The notes under the pieces are model-generated. The model saw only the letters and a list, made by a program, of their open reading frames with translations. It ran no database searches and was not told where the DNA came from. A stretch of DNA of 64,000 bases from Echinostoma caproni (Eukaryota > Platyhelminthes > Trematoda > Plagiorchiida > Echinostomatidae): positions 1 through 64,000 of the forward strand of contig UZAN01040148.1 of the NCBI GenBank assembly GCA_900618425.1, written 5' to 3'. The number at the start of each line of letters is the position of its first letter. The first letter of the stretch is position 1. Position numbers and translations under genes: made by a program. Positions 1-11,330 of the stretch are shown here, in pieces.

Positions 1-1825
1 AAATCGGTCTTGATTCGTCATCAGTAGTCATCGTCACCACAATCAGTGTTGGTCACGAGTTTGAAGCGACTCGAATGACGCAGCCCTCTCATTTCACTTT
101 TGCTACTGTTTTCAATACAGTTAAGCGATGGGTGTACGGTATTATGCATTTTTTCACAACGTATAGCTCATCATTCAATTATAATCTAGCAGGTTGAATG
201 TGTATGCCTAAGGAGTCATTGATGCATCGAGCAAGTAATCGTAAATGCACGGTTTACGGTGTCTGAGTATGCAGTAGAAAGGAGTGACTCAAGGAATAGA
301 TGTTATTCAAGTTCAGATAAACCGACTGCTTTTGGTGACCTAGAACCAAATGAGAGCGGCTGATGGCATCATCAATTATACTTTGCCTACGAATATGATC
401 GGCAACATCGATGGAATTTACGAAAGTTGGAGAGATCACAGCTCCGAAGCAAACGAATAGCAGTACTTCGGAGAATTTGGTGGATTCACCGCTACCTGGA
501 TCCGCAATAAATTTGTGTAGAATGCCAGATTGCAAACGTCGCTTCTTTTCTTAAGAATAAACAGGACACCTGACTTCTGTTTGAGTCGACGGTTGGGAAC
601 TATGTGTACAATCTTTCCGTAATCATGGCATTTGATGTTTTGGAATCAGTATGTGAAACACAGATGATGGACACCACATAACGTACGTTGATCGAGGATT
701 TTGGAAGTGTCAGAATGGTCGGGTTAGGGTTTCGGCTCACATTTGACCACAGGTAAAAGAACTGATGTTTGACCTCGTCAGTGAAATCGAGTTACTGAAC
801 AATTTTATGTCACCCTCATCAAATCATCGAGTTGCTCACAGCTGTTGTGCGATTTAGAAAACATCAGGTCTTCTCTATCAAGTGGTCTCCTTACAATGTT
901 TAGTTATTGAAGGCGGTAGCAAGATGGTCCCACGATTTCTCCTACAAACGTTCATACCGATTGCACTTTGTTATCTGCTTGTTCAGTTGGAGAGCAGAAT
1001 AACCACATGGCATATTACCAACGTGCAACAACAATCGAATTTCGACCGATAACTGAGCTGGAAGTCAGTGGGCACAAAATGATCAAGCAGAAGTTGCTTC
1101 AGAGACTCTCGAATCAGCACGACAAGGACTTCAAGAAACACCCTGCTCTTTAGCAAGGAATAGGAATCGCGGTCACCAGCGTTGAGAAATGAAGCTAATT
1201 GTCTCTGTGTGCCGTCCTTGCAGACACTGCACCGTAAATGGAGTAGCAACAAACTCTTCTATCTTAAATTAACTGGCGTGTAGGTTCAGTTTTTCAATGT
1301 TTAGAAGGTCGATAGCGTGGTGCCAAGGACTATCCGAGAACAGTACTTAGTTAAGATGTAACATATTTCAATCGCTGCTGAACGAAGACAAAGATGACCG
1401 ATTGGTCATGGTTAGCGTGACAAACTCCTGTAGAATTCGTAGCTCACCGAAGTCCCGTAAATTTCGCTCACCCTATTTTACTCTTACTGTCCTTGATTGT
1501 CATCATATCCGTTTCTGAAAATGAACGGTCATCTAGTCCACAAGTAACAGATAGAAAAATACATTTGTGAGTAGCACAGACACCCGATTCTTTAGGTTGA
1601 ATTTCTTAGGTATGTGGAACGGTGATGGAATGGCATCCCATACAGAAAAATAACTCATCAGAAAGGTCTTGGTGTTTGACTGAACAGAGCAAAACAATAA
1701 GGCGGACGGTCTCCGGACCCCGAACTTGGAGGTTTGCAGATGGAAGGGTTCCAGTCCTCAGTTTTAAGCTGATTGCAACTTCAAATTTAATTCATATCCA
1801 TTCTTTCAGTTTCTTGGGGTTTGTG
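1..1825. other. Unassigned AT-rich sequence
   Basis: No gene, RNA or repeat could be supported here. The open frames are short, overlap on both strands and look like chance. A CTGATGA heptamer lies on the minus strand at 18-24 but is not followed by a convincing hammerhead core. Confidence 0.5.
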
Positions 1826-1827
1826 AT

Positions 1828-2717
1828 TTGATTTCTCGTGTATTTTTAAACTCTAAATTTCACCTTCGGTGCAAACATGCTAATGACGTAGCCCTCTGCC
1901 AAGCCATTTCTGTGCCTGAGGACCTTTTTCATTTTTCGAATAATCTATCTCGTATTCATGAATTTTCTGTTCGTTCTGAACTGTCTCTTAATTTATCCAA
2001 GTGCTTCGAGTGCACTTTCTCCCTTTCTCGATCTGTTTATCCTTGTGATTCGTCTGTCATAAACACGGTTCCCCTAACTAGAGTTGAATCTGTGAAGTAT
2101 CTGGGAGTTACAATCGACACTAACTTGAAGTGGACATCCCATATTTACAACTGTGTACAGAAACTTCGCAAATTATCTTTTCAACTTCGAAGACTTAAGC
2201 AGTTCAATGCCAAGAAAAAAATCACTTCACTTTTTGTTTATCAATGTGTTTTCCCCGTTCTTCTTTATTGTTCTCCGGTGGTTTTTGCTGGTCTGCTAAA
2301 TAAAGACTTCAAAATTCTTCGTCGCGGTTTGCCGATCATCAGTCGTGTGTCTTTCATACCCGTTGATGAGCTATCTAAATACTGTGTGAACTTCACTTGT
2401 CCGCATGTGAAACATTTGCCCAGAAAATCCTCGCTGACCCTAACCATTCTTTACATGGCGATTTATCTAAATGCTGCTCTCATGCGTCTACATGTTCTTC
2501 TTATCGATTATTACCTTCTAGCATTAGCCTCTACAGAAATTCCCCAGTAACCTGTCTTGCCAGAATCCTTGTAAACCGAGAGCGCACTTCCTCAGAATTT
2601 CTCAGTAACCTTAAAGACTAAATTTTTTACTTGTATCTTTTTTTCTATTGATTAGATGTGTAATTTTTGACTGAAATGCGAACATTCTATTCTCGCAAAA
2701 GTCTACACAAATAAAAA
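1828..2717 (+). pseudogene. CR1-like LINE, 3' end of reverse transcriptase ORF (truncated, frameshifted)
   Basis: This is the last third of a non-LTR retrotransposon ORF2, which copies element RNA into the genome by target-primed reverse transcription. Seen: the catalytic-box region reads HAND (1876-1887) followed by VALC, then the post-catalytic KYLGVTI motif, a basic LRKLSFQLRRL stretch and a QCVFPVLLYCSPVVF segment shared with the copies at 17.7, 33.6 and 59 kb. Near 2400 the reading frame shifts; the C-terminal CETFAQKI...CLARILVNRER continues in another frame and ends at about 2621. An A/T-rich tail follows to about 2717. The 5' part, with endonuclease and fingers, is missing. The copy is dead because of the frameshift and the changed catalytic Asp. 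The family call rests on motif order and on agreement with the other copies. Confidence 0.8.
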
Positions 2718-2914
2718 TGCAAACAGAAATATTTTTTTACCTGACATAAGAGCTTCCTTGATTGCACCTTGATTGGTATCTCAAAAGAATTGAATGCACA
2801 CTAACCAGTAAAACGTGTATTGCATTTTATCTTACACCGATTGCTTGCGACATGATATCTAATAAATGAGGTAATTTAAAAACACCGAATCTAGACCGGT
2901 TATTCACAACTTGT

Positions 2915-3072
2915 GCGGTGGTGGCCAAGTGGTTGGATCCCCAACTTGTGACCTTGGAGTCCGGGGTTCGAACGGCTCCACCGCCACCAGGCAGTCTTTG
3001 TGTGGCCGCGGCCCCCCTACCTGAATGTTGACTGTACATTTGTATATTCAATAAATAAAAAGGAAGTAAAAA
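2915..3072 (+). repeat. tRNA-derived SINE (family A, copy 1)
   Basis: A tRNA-like head is visible: Pol III A box TGGCCAAGTGG at 2922-2932 and B box GGTTCGAACGG at 2965-2975, closing with CCACCGCCACCA. A short body follows and ends in TATATTCAATAAA plus an A-rich tail. The copy at 51.07 kb has the same head, body and tail, so this is a dispersed family and not a tRNA gene. The distance between A and B boxes is normal for a tRNA, but no clean acceptor or anticodon stem is kept. It would depend on a LINE for mobility. Confidence 0.75.
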
Positions 3073-3985
3073 GACATTTTTATATATTTATTAAACACGA
3101 GTGGTATGGGTTTACCCTCTGCAACCATCTGCAACCACTAGAGCTACTTGGGAATACTTCAATACTTAAGGTTTCAATTAAGTTTCAATCCCCCAAAACC
3201 ATATTTATTAAACTACCCAAGCCACGTTACTACTCATTTTCTATAGTATATTCATTTCAAAGTTTTCTATCAATCCCTGTGATCTGTGCGGGTTTTGTCA
3301 TTAGCTAAGTATTATTACAACCATATTATTTTATTGATGTACTTCTGAAAGATAAACCTTTTTCGATAACAGTTTGTGGATTACCAAAATCGATTTGGAA
3401 CTCACTGGTGGGAAATTGGGGTTTACCAATCGGATAGTGTATAGTTATGCCGGTTGCCCCGAAGTCGCTCATCACGCACGCATCACTTTCTTCTTGATCG
3501 TATCCGTTTTGAACCATCTAAAACATACCAATCGACGTAAGTACGGTAATGCAATCCGTGGCAAGTGCGTATTACTCTGTGGTCTGATGCACTTGTAATG
3601 CGGCAAATATGTGGAAAATACTAAAATTAACAGCCAAACCGTGAAGAGCCGGAGTAAAGCCGAACTATCCAAAAAACAGCAGTCGATCAATAATGGTTTG
3701 GAGTTGGGTTTTTCAAGGCAGTTCATTCATTTTAGATTCCACTTTCAGGACCAAGATAGACTCTTAAAGACGTGACGGCCGCAATCCATTGGTTTAGTTC
3801 ACCAGTTTATCACCACGTAGTTTGTATGTTTAAACCAGATCCCGAATATTGTTCTAATTTTCCATCTGTGGACTTACAGCTGTTTTGCTATGAAATCCAC
3901 TCGAAACTTTGAATGGACTGTTTTCTGTGTATTCAATTAACTATAGTAAAAAAGAATTTTTCAGTACTCCGATAACTAGAACAAT
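3073..3985. other. Unassigned
   Basis: Nothing recognised. Only short overlapping open frames are present. Confidence 0.5.
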
Positions 3986-4024
3986 TTATCTTTCAATTGG
4001 ATGGAAATATTTGTGATGACCGAC

Positions 4025-4080
4025 AAAGAGCACTGAACAGCTTTTTTGTCCTGTTTGATACTCGTCAGCAGTGCTAATCC
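4025..4080 (-). ncRNA. Degenerate hammerhead-like relic (family 2)
   Basis: On the minus strand CUGACGA (4062-4068) is flanked by a perfect 7-bp stem I: AGCACUG (4069-4075) with CAGUGCU (4029-4035). Stem II is partly kept (GUAU against GGAC, one mismatch), and a CUGUU site follows. The expected GAAA is AAAA, which removes a catalytic purine, so the motif should be inactive. The copy at 8.3 kb shares the sequence after the cleavage site (CAGTGCTCTTTG, then a CATCACAAAT stretch), which supports a dispersed family. Homology to a hammerhead is an inference from core order and stem pairing. Confidence 0.5.
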
Positions 4081-4291
4081 AAACTTTAGGATTCAAAATA
4101 GAAAAAAGTGGATATTCCAGACCAATGATGAGAGAANTGAGAGAATACACTAGCCAAAATCCATAACTCGGAAGCTGAGGAATGGTTGAATTGTTGAACA
4201 GGAAATGAGCTGAACTCAATTGGAAATGCCAAGAGTTAATGAATAAAACCTCATCCCGAACTGCAACTGTGTGATTATCTGTCATATACAA

Positions 4292-4294
4292 CGT

Positions 4295-4336
<42 letters not shown>
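4292..4336. repeat. (AT)n microsatellite
   Basis: A run of uninterrupted AT dinucleotides, about 45 bp. Confidence 0.95.
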
Positions 4337-4339
<3 letters not shown>

Positions 4340-7300
4340 ACCGTGTTGTCTTTAGAACTATAACCCTGTCTCGGAAGTAGCAGCTCAAATGCTTATAGTT
4401 GACAATAATCTTGATGTTTACTCTTTGTCAATTTTATCTTATTAGGTGGAAATGTTTGAGCACTGCTCAATGAGCTCAGCGCATGGTGCAAAATGTTTTA
4501 TTCTCATAAAAAAGAAACTAAAGAGAGAATATCAAAATGTCACTGCACAAGACAATATGCACTCTCTTGTGCTGTCCTTTCGCAAGTTCCCGTGAATGAA
4601 CCAGGTTTTAAGATTTCATAATTTTTTTTCAATTTCACTCGATTTCATTATTCCGAATCAGACACTAGTTCTCCACCCTAGCTATCGATGGAAAACCAAG
4701 TCACGTTCTGTCGAACTTTAATGACTACAGAAGGTTGTTATTCAGGATTCCGGAGGGTGAATATCATAGTGACTTGGAATTTTGTGTTGATATCCTCGCT
4801 CGCTGTGCTAAATGTGATTTGAACAATGTCGTACATTCTGCATTGTTTTTTTGTGTGAGCTATTCCGGGGACATGGTACACTATTGGATATTGACCAATA
4901 AACACAAATGTGTGAGACAATGGTGGTGAACTTACCTGATTTGATCAGCAATATAGTCCAGGGAGTAATTGCGTCCATCAGTGTGATTGTTTGGAGACAA
5001 CCAGGATGGTCCACATTCTGCGATCTAACATTCGTGATACGGACTGGGAGAAATCAGAGAGGGATGCGAGGAAAACTCGTGCACCGACAGTTTTGTACGA
5101 ATCAGATATGAATAGATCTGTGTAGTCAGCAGAAGTGATCCAGCTTTAGGTGAATGAATGAACACGGCGATTCAGACAGACGATCGATGGTTGGTAACCA
5201 GACTGTCTGATGGCATCGGCGACTATAGCCGTTTGTGACAAGGAGAATGAATATTACTGTGACAATTGAATTAATCTTAGATTTGATGGGTAAACGTAAT
5301 TATGCTGTCCCTTCTCATACTGCACTTCGTCTCCTCCGTTCTGGATTTGTTAATGATAATTTTACATTAAATTGGCAACAATCTTGAAGATAAACGATTA
5401 TTTTTAATCAGTAAGGTTAGATGCAAAATGCTAACAAGTGTCACATGATCCAAAGGCTAAGTAGACGGTTGCCTTACCTTAATCATATAAAACGAGATAT
5501 TTTGTAACCCAGACGCACTTCGGGTTTGCGAAGCAGTTCGATATCATCAGCCGTTCACAACAAGTTGTCTCCCAGGGCTTATTCCGAACAAGTGAGAATA
5601 AAAGAACGATATAGACTCCGGAACAGGAGAGGACGCAGTACGACAAGAGGCTAAATGGGTAACGGGTTTTCATGGAACAGCGAGGAATCATTGGAAGGCA
5701 GGTCCTCTCTAGGTTGGTATTTGAACAAGGCACAAGAAACATATCACAACAACCATGAGGTCTTATGTGAAGTCAGCGCAGACACCGATCGTAATGATAC
5801 GCATTACCAAGTATTCCATCACTGCAGTGATCGATCTTAGTAAGTGTTTCCGCTTGAGGTGTTTTGTCATGTTATCAGATACCACATCTAGAGTTGATTG
5901 ATGAAATGTAACAGTTATCAGCGGTCAACCGTAACTCATATTCCCAAGGAATGTAGTACCAGTCACTTTTGTTTCCCTTTTTTATCTGTTTTCTGGTGAT
6001 TTTCACGTCTCCTTGTAAATTAACAGACAACCTTTTTCTTCATCGACATTGGCGGATCACCATATACCAATAGAGTTTATTTGAAACTCTCCTAATAAAC
6101 AGACCATTGTTTCAGGAAGCGGGAACGTTTTGATACGATTCACCATGATTCAACATTGTTGACCAGTGATAATGGGATTCGAAAACTCCACCTCGGCGGG
6201 TAGCTGATAGNCTCTCACCGAGAATACTTGTAAACGTTACCTTCAACACAACCCCAAAGTAGTTTGAAAAGAATCTAGTTTCGGAGTTGAATTGGATAAA
6301 AGGATAACAAATATATTCCATCAAGTTGGGGTTAGTAAATCTGATGAATGGTATATAGTTCCAGGGAATAAATTCAATGAATTATTGAATTCTCTAGCCA
6401 GCACAAATCTATCTTAAATATCAGTATAAAGCAAATAGGGATCAATAAAAATGTGTGAGACAATGTCTGTGTGTTGATGCATTCAATATGCTGCATTTCA
6501 AGGAACATTGAAAAATAGGTGTATCGACTTGATCAGAAAAATTAATCACGCGGTGCGGTTCGATTAACTGTGCACCAGTGTGACCCACTACACAGATGAC
6601 CTTCGAATGTACTTTGCCCATCATGTCCCGCCTCTGAGCGTTCTTCGACCCATACATTTGTGTGTCATCTACCCTTATCGTCCTTGAACTCTCGCTGTTC
6701 CACGCTTGCCAATCTCGGGTGTCATTACACCCAAACTACCCTGGATCCGTTCACTTTATGTTGAAATTCATATCTGATCGTTCAATTCATTTGCTTAGCG
6801 GACTTCTTTGTTCCATAGGATCCCATAAACCGTTCGTGTGCCTTGCGTTGACCAATAACTGCACTTCATTATCGAGCATTTGCGATTGGTCTTTCTATCC
6901 CTTAAATTGTCCCGTTTCTATGCATAAATTGCATTCCGTTGGTGTTCTGCACCTTGACCCGCTTTGTATCTTGTTCCCGTAGCGTGGGGGACCGGATTGG
7001 CCCACGCTTTGAGGTACGATGCTTGTTTTTGTACATATTTGCCTGCTTATAGCACACGTAGATTATCAACATCTCGTTATCGGGAATCGGATTTGGGTTT
7101 CGTATTTACGAGCCACTCAACCACTGAACGATAGTTCGATACAATAGGAAAAGAGTTTCATTTGGTGTCAGAATTCAGTGAAACGGAAGACCTTAGGCAT
7201 GCACAAGTGACAATCCAATACAAATAAAATAGGGCACTCATAATGTGTATTTGTTCAATTGGTGTCCCTTTATTTGTTGAAATCGTAATGGTATTTAAAC

Positions 7301-8285
7301 ACCCCTCCACAAATTCTTTTCAAATTTTTCTTAGATAGTCCCGTCTTTAGGTCTTATTTTCAAATGAAGTTGCACAAAAATATGTATTTGGTGCATTATT
7401 GATGTATACAGTTTTGAAGAAAAACTTGACAAACCTCCACAACTCGCACAATCTCTCCTATGAGAGGGTTTTACGTCAAGCCTCGGCGGAATTAGCCTTC
7501 TAATATCCACATCATTACTGCCTGATTTATCCTATACATACTTTGAACAAAGTTCTAGATAAACTGTCGAATGGATAACACAGTTTTATTAATTTTACTC
7601 TTGTGTGTTTAGTACAACCCATTAGTCTACAAAAGAAATTTTATGGGATCTGCTGAAGTATGCTTAGCTGAACAAATGGTTGAACAGACCTAAGAGTGAA
7701 AGCGCATTATAAATTCTATTGTCAATGAATGGTCACATAGGCGGCATAGTCTGATGAAATACCAATTAATCACGTGAGGTAAGTTGGTTTCCTTATTGAT
7801 TATCAATTGATTGAGTCATACAGCACGGTAATCATCTAGCTGATGCACTCACAAATGGTTATCTTCAGCCTCTAGGAAACCCAATGAGGATCTCCTGCAC
7901 AAATGCCTTGTTATGCATGGCGTGGCTATGTTGCGTTTTAGACTACTGAAAATACAACATCAAATAGCCGTATTACTTGCAAATGTTTGAGCCAAATTTA
8001 AACCGGAAGCAGCGGGTGACTATCTTGCTAAGTTAAGATTATAAGTTTGACCGAAACTTAATTTTATGAATGACGTTCACTGTTGTGCTCAAGTTTAGGA
8101 TGCATTATGAAAGAACGGATTCAAAATAAATCAGAGGCTTCTGTGTAGACAGGATGGCTGGATAGCTCGAATTCAGTATTGTTCTGTATATCACATGCGA
8201 ATTCAAAGACGTCCGTTCTGTTGCTCTGGTATGATTAATGATCCCTGGTATATCACTATCTTTGAACATGAAGAGGAAATTATTT
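4337..8285. other. Unassigned; pyrimidine-rich block and single unknown base
   Basis: No element was identified. The + strand is notably C/T-rich from about 6660 to 6980. On the minus strand near 6170-6190 there is a lone B-box-like TTCGAATCCC without a matching A box. Base 6211 is n. One weak exon candidate is listed separately. Confidence 0.4.
5713..5839 (+). CDS. Weak candidate internal exon
   Basis: A pyrimidine-rich CCTCTCTAG acceptor precedes an open frame beginning WYLNKAQETY that stays open to a GTAAGTG donor. The in-frame stop is created only by reading through the donor, as expected for an exon. No domain is recognised. Only two splice-like signals and one open frame support it, so chance is a real alternative. 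Confidence 0.15.
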
Positions 8286-8375
8286 GTGATGAGGTGATGT
8301 GGTAACCTCAAAGAGCACTGCAAACAGCGATTTCATTCTTGCTGGCACTCGTCAACAATGGGTTCTATTAAAGTG
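8286..8375 (-). ncRNA. Degenerate hammerhead-like relic (family 2, second copy)
   Basis: On the minus strand UUGACGA (8349-8355, first base changed from C) is followed after 14 bases by an intact GAAA (8331-8334) and then a CGCUGU segment. The downstream GCAGTGCTCTTTG matches the 4.0-kb copy, with a shared CATCACAAATA further on. Stem II is poorly paired. It is a relic, best explained as a sister copy of the element at 4.0 kb. Confidence 0.4.
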
Positions 8376-10150
8376 CCTCTGTCAGGACCAGGAATATGAA
8401 TCTTTTGATTGCATACCAAAATTTGACCCCTGATTGACTTTTATCGTCTTAAACCCATGTTTAAAGGAATAAGATTCCCAATTCCTCAGGGGCACATAGT
8501 GTCATACTCTGACTACTCAGGAGTCGGTGTTTCGAATAGCAAATCAAACGTTCTCTGTTCAAGCCTTGACAGGGTCTGAAAAGTGTGACGTAGTATTTCT
8601 GGAACCGAACAAACGTATTTGCACATGGTTTGTTCTGTATTATTATTATTATTAGCGGCACTGACACACAAGAGGAAAAATAACACCAATGTTGTTCAAT
8701 GGAAAATCCAAACACAATTAAGGTCGTATGCATAACTGAAATGTTAGGGGAATTGTTGTTTATAGGCGTCGCAAATACATAAAACGCAACTTGTCATAGT
8801 CAAAACGCACATAGAAAGAATAAATTTAAGCATTGGTAGATAAGACCGCTAAGAGACAATTTGTTGCTAATTTGGTATACGATTGGGTGGGGTGATAATG
8901 ACTTCTTGGGAATGGGAGGGGGGAGGTGGAAAGCTGACGTATTTTAATCCTTTCATTGATTTTCTGCGTAATAGACCCACCGAGTTTCTGCATAACTCAA
9001 TTACCAAATGTAGCAAGTTCTATGAAATGATGGATTTTATGTTTCACTAAGGATAACCTAGCACAATGAAAATTTCTCCCAACTTCCAACTAATCAAGAG
9101 CGAAAACATTTCGCTAGGTGATTTCAGTAGGAAAAAACCCAAAGGAAACAGATTTTACCCCTTTGGTTTTATTGATTGAATTCACACCAAAATCAGCTCA
9201 AAAGAATCCGTTATTAACGTTGTTTGTTACCATCGGTACCAAAGTAAGGCAACATTATTATTATGTTACCCTTCAGACAGAGTCAAACAAGTCAAACAAT
9301 ATGGAATATTCACTGATACTGTAAACACAAACCTCTAAGTACTCAAGGATGCGGTCATTTGCTTGCAACTGTACTCGGGTTGTGATTTTCCACCATTTTG
9401 TTAGCACGGATATAAATATAAAGTGATGATAATGATAATTATTGCAAAAAAGAAGCAAACATTTCCTCGTTTGCTTTGCGCAATCAACGTCCGTCGATCA
9501 CCTGCTAGGGTGTTTTACAAGGGCTTTTTTCTAATCCATTAATTCATCCTCAACGAAGTGCATTGAATGAAGTACGTTTCAGTTCGCTTGAATGGTGATA
9601 GCTTCTGGAACGTTGTATAAGGGGAAAGAAATAAAATAATTTCAAATAAATGAAGCTTACGGTCATCATCGTGATACAAGTGAAGGAGATGAGAAATTTA
9701 AAACTATGGTAACCTCCATCCTGGTTTGAGCTGCGAAGATAAATTCTTTTACTCCCAATACCAGATGGAATGTAATACGAGAAAGACATTGGATGAGATT
9801 AGCTAACATTTTAACAAAGTATAGAAGCAAAATTCCATAAGACCTAACAGCATAATTTCGTCAGTATGTGTGAGAGTTTTCTCCTCAGGTTAGACCAAAT
9901 TTGAAGGATAGTAATACATGGTAGGGCTGCGGTACATGCTTGATTTTGACCATATCATTTGGAATGATCGGGATAATGTTTAACTTTTGCAACGGCTGTT
10001 CCCTCAACCAATGTGAATAACTGATGTCAAACGGCGGGCACGGTTATACCATAAGTTGTAAAGCGGCCAACCTCATCATTAAGTGACCTCTCCACAAGCG
10101 GTAGTAATGAAGCTCTTGGAAATCTATTGCCCGGCTTGGCTAACGAAAAA
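8376..10150. other. Unassigned; short (ATT)n tract
   Basis: A (TAT)n run at about 8639-8656 may be the microsatellite tail of a lost non-LTR element, but the neighbouring sequence was not recognised. Otherwise nothing is supported. Confidence 0.4.
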
Positions 10151-10154
10151 AATA

Positions 10155-10375
10155 GATTTATTTATTTGAATTGATTATCTTTCAACTTTCATCTCCACGC
10201 ATAATCCCCAGTTCATCCAGCCAATTATACATTTGGCAAGCGCCAGACTCGGATTTTGTTTTCATAAGAGCTCATCAGCAGTGCTTATTCACCATCTCGT
10301 TCCAACTTTGCACACCAGTCCCATCCAATGAATGTGTTTCCACTGTACCAAGCAGAGAATACCAGGGCTAACCTG
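10155..10375 (-). repeat. Hammerhead-bearing SINE, copy A (SM-alpha-like)
   Basis: Read on the minus strand the order is: tRNA-like head (CTTGGTACAGTGG near 10340-10353), hammerhead core, and a tail containing GATGAACTGGGGATTATGCG that ends in ATTCAAATAAATA. The core has CUGAUGA at 10272-10278 and an 8-position stem I (AAGCACUG 10279-10286 with UGGCGCUU 10238-10245, one mismatch), with the cleavage-site context GAGUC. Relative to the better copy, several G-to-A and C-to-T changes have hit stem II and the invariant G of GAAA, so it is probably inactive. SM-alpha of schistosomes has the same layout: Pol III-like head plus hammerhead. Confidence 0.6.
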
Positions 10376-10639
10376 AATTATTACTTCATTTTTAATAGTG
10401 CAGCGTATTTTGTGTTTATCTGTTCACTAATCTAACTAACTATGTCAATGTCCAAAGCGATATGTCGAAAAGAAATTTCTTCACGTTTCCACATTGTTCT
10501 CATGAATCAATGGGAATATTTTAGGACACTTCATTTTTGTTCAAATGTAATCTTCAGGGGTAATCAGTCAGTTCATTTGGTCTGACAGCAATGAAAGGAG
10601 ACAAGTGACTATCTATTAACTCCATTTGGAACCCCCCAC

Positions 10640-10850
10640 AAGTTCAGATCTACCTTAAAAGATAGGGCTTCCATATGACTGCCCCGGACTTCAAAGCCTG
10701 TACGAGACGGTAATGTGCACCACTGATGAGGTTTATTGACAGCAAAACCTGAGCCTAGGGCTTCCCAGTGTAGGGTTCAAGGGGTGAAACTGTGGATTAC
10801 ACTCGAAGGTGAAGTCTGGAGGGTGGTCAGTTCAAATTACTAATATTTAT
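10640..10850 (+). repeat. Hammerhead-bearing SINE, copy B
   Basis: Same family as its neighbours but on the + strand. GTGCACCACTGATGAG (core heptamer at 10723-10729) is followed by AGCAAAACC and GAGCCTAGGGC, aligning with AGCGAAACT and GAGTCTATTGC in copy C. The tail AGGTGAAGTCTGGAGGG and GTCAGTTCAAAT matches the family tail. The invariant G of GAAA is A and the U before the cleavage base is C, so cleavage is unlikely. The tRNA-like head is badly eroded. Confidence 0.55.
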
Positions 10851-10977
10851 TGCACACAACTACTCACAGGATTGAATTTAATTGTTCCAATATACCGGTT
10901 TTCATATATTGTGAGAATATATATATCTTCGCATTTAACTCACAGTTAGTTGCGAGTAGTGATGTGAGATAAATGAT

Positions 10978-11195
10978 TTTGATTTATTTGAATTGACTAC
11001 CCTTCGGACTTCATCTTCACGCATAATCATCAGTTCATCGATTTAACCATGCAATCGAAAGCAATAGACTCGAGTTTCGCTCGTATTATAGCTCATCAGT
11101 AGTGCATATCTGCCTTCCCGTCCGGGATTGGAACTTCGGACCCATCGCATTAAAAAAGTGTGCGTTACAACCGTGCCAACCAGCTCATACGGTGG
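10978..11195 (-). repeat. Hammerhead-bearing SINE, copy C (best preserved)
   Basis: On the minus strand the head shows an A-box-like GAGCTGGTTGGCACGG (about 11171-11186) and a B-box-like AGTTCCAATCC. The hammerhead (11061-11105) comes next, and then the family tail with GATTATGCGTGAAG ending in TCAATTCAAATAAATC. A run of six T lies between the A and B boxes on the sense strand and could stop Pol III early. It abuts copy D head to head, so 10978-11330 is an imperfect palindrome. Confidence 0.65.
11061..11105 (-). ncRNA. Type I hammerhead ribozyme with intact core
   Basis: A self-cleaving RNA motif. Minus-strand order: stem I 5' strand GCACUA (11100-11105), CUGAUGA (11093-11099), stem II GCU/AGC closing an 8-base loop, GAAA (11075-11078), loop-less stem III ACUC/GAGU, cleavage base C at 11067, stem I 3' strand UAUUGC (11061-11066). 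Stem I pairs at five of six positions. All invariant core bases I can check are present. The very short stem III without a loop is the hallmark of SM-alpha-type and Penelope-type hammerheads, which are thought to work best as dimers. Activity is an inference; the three-pair stem II is short. Confidence 0.65.
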
Positions 11196-11330
11196 ACATA
11201 AACTACTGATGAGTTCTAATAAGAGCGAAACTCAAGTCTATTGCTAACGAGTGTATGACTGAATAGATAAACTGAGGTTTGTGCGTGAAGTGAATTCCAA
11301 CGGATAATCAGTTCAAATCAATCAATCTGT
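11196..11330 (+). repeat. Hammerhead-bearing SINE, copy D (headless)
   Basis: + strand copy with core CTGATGA at 11206-11212, a 5-bp stem II (GTTCT/AGAGC around AATA), GAAA at 11227-11230, and cleavage base C at 11238. Stem III has one mismatch (ACUC against AAGU). Stem I is weak because the 5' strand GCAC has become AAAC. The tail with GTGCGTGAAG and CAGTTCAAATCAAT agrees with the family. The tRNA-like head is absent; the unit joins copy C at about 11195. Confidence 0.6.

Noticed and set aside
18..40. CTGATGA on the minus strand at the window edge
   Set aside because: The following bases do not give a stem II and GAAA, and flanking sequence is cut by the window.
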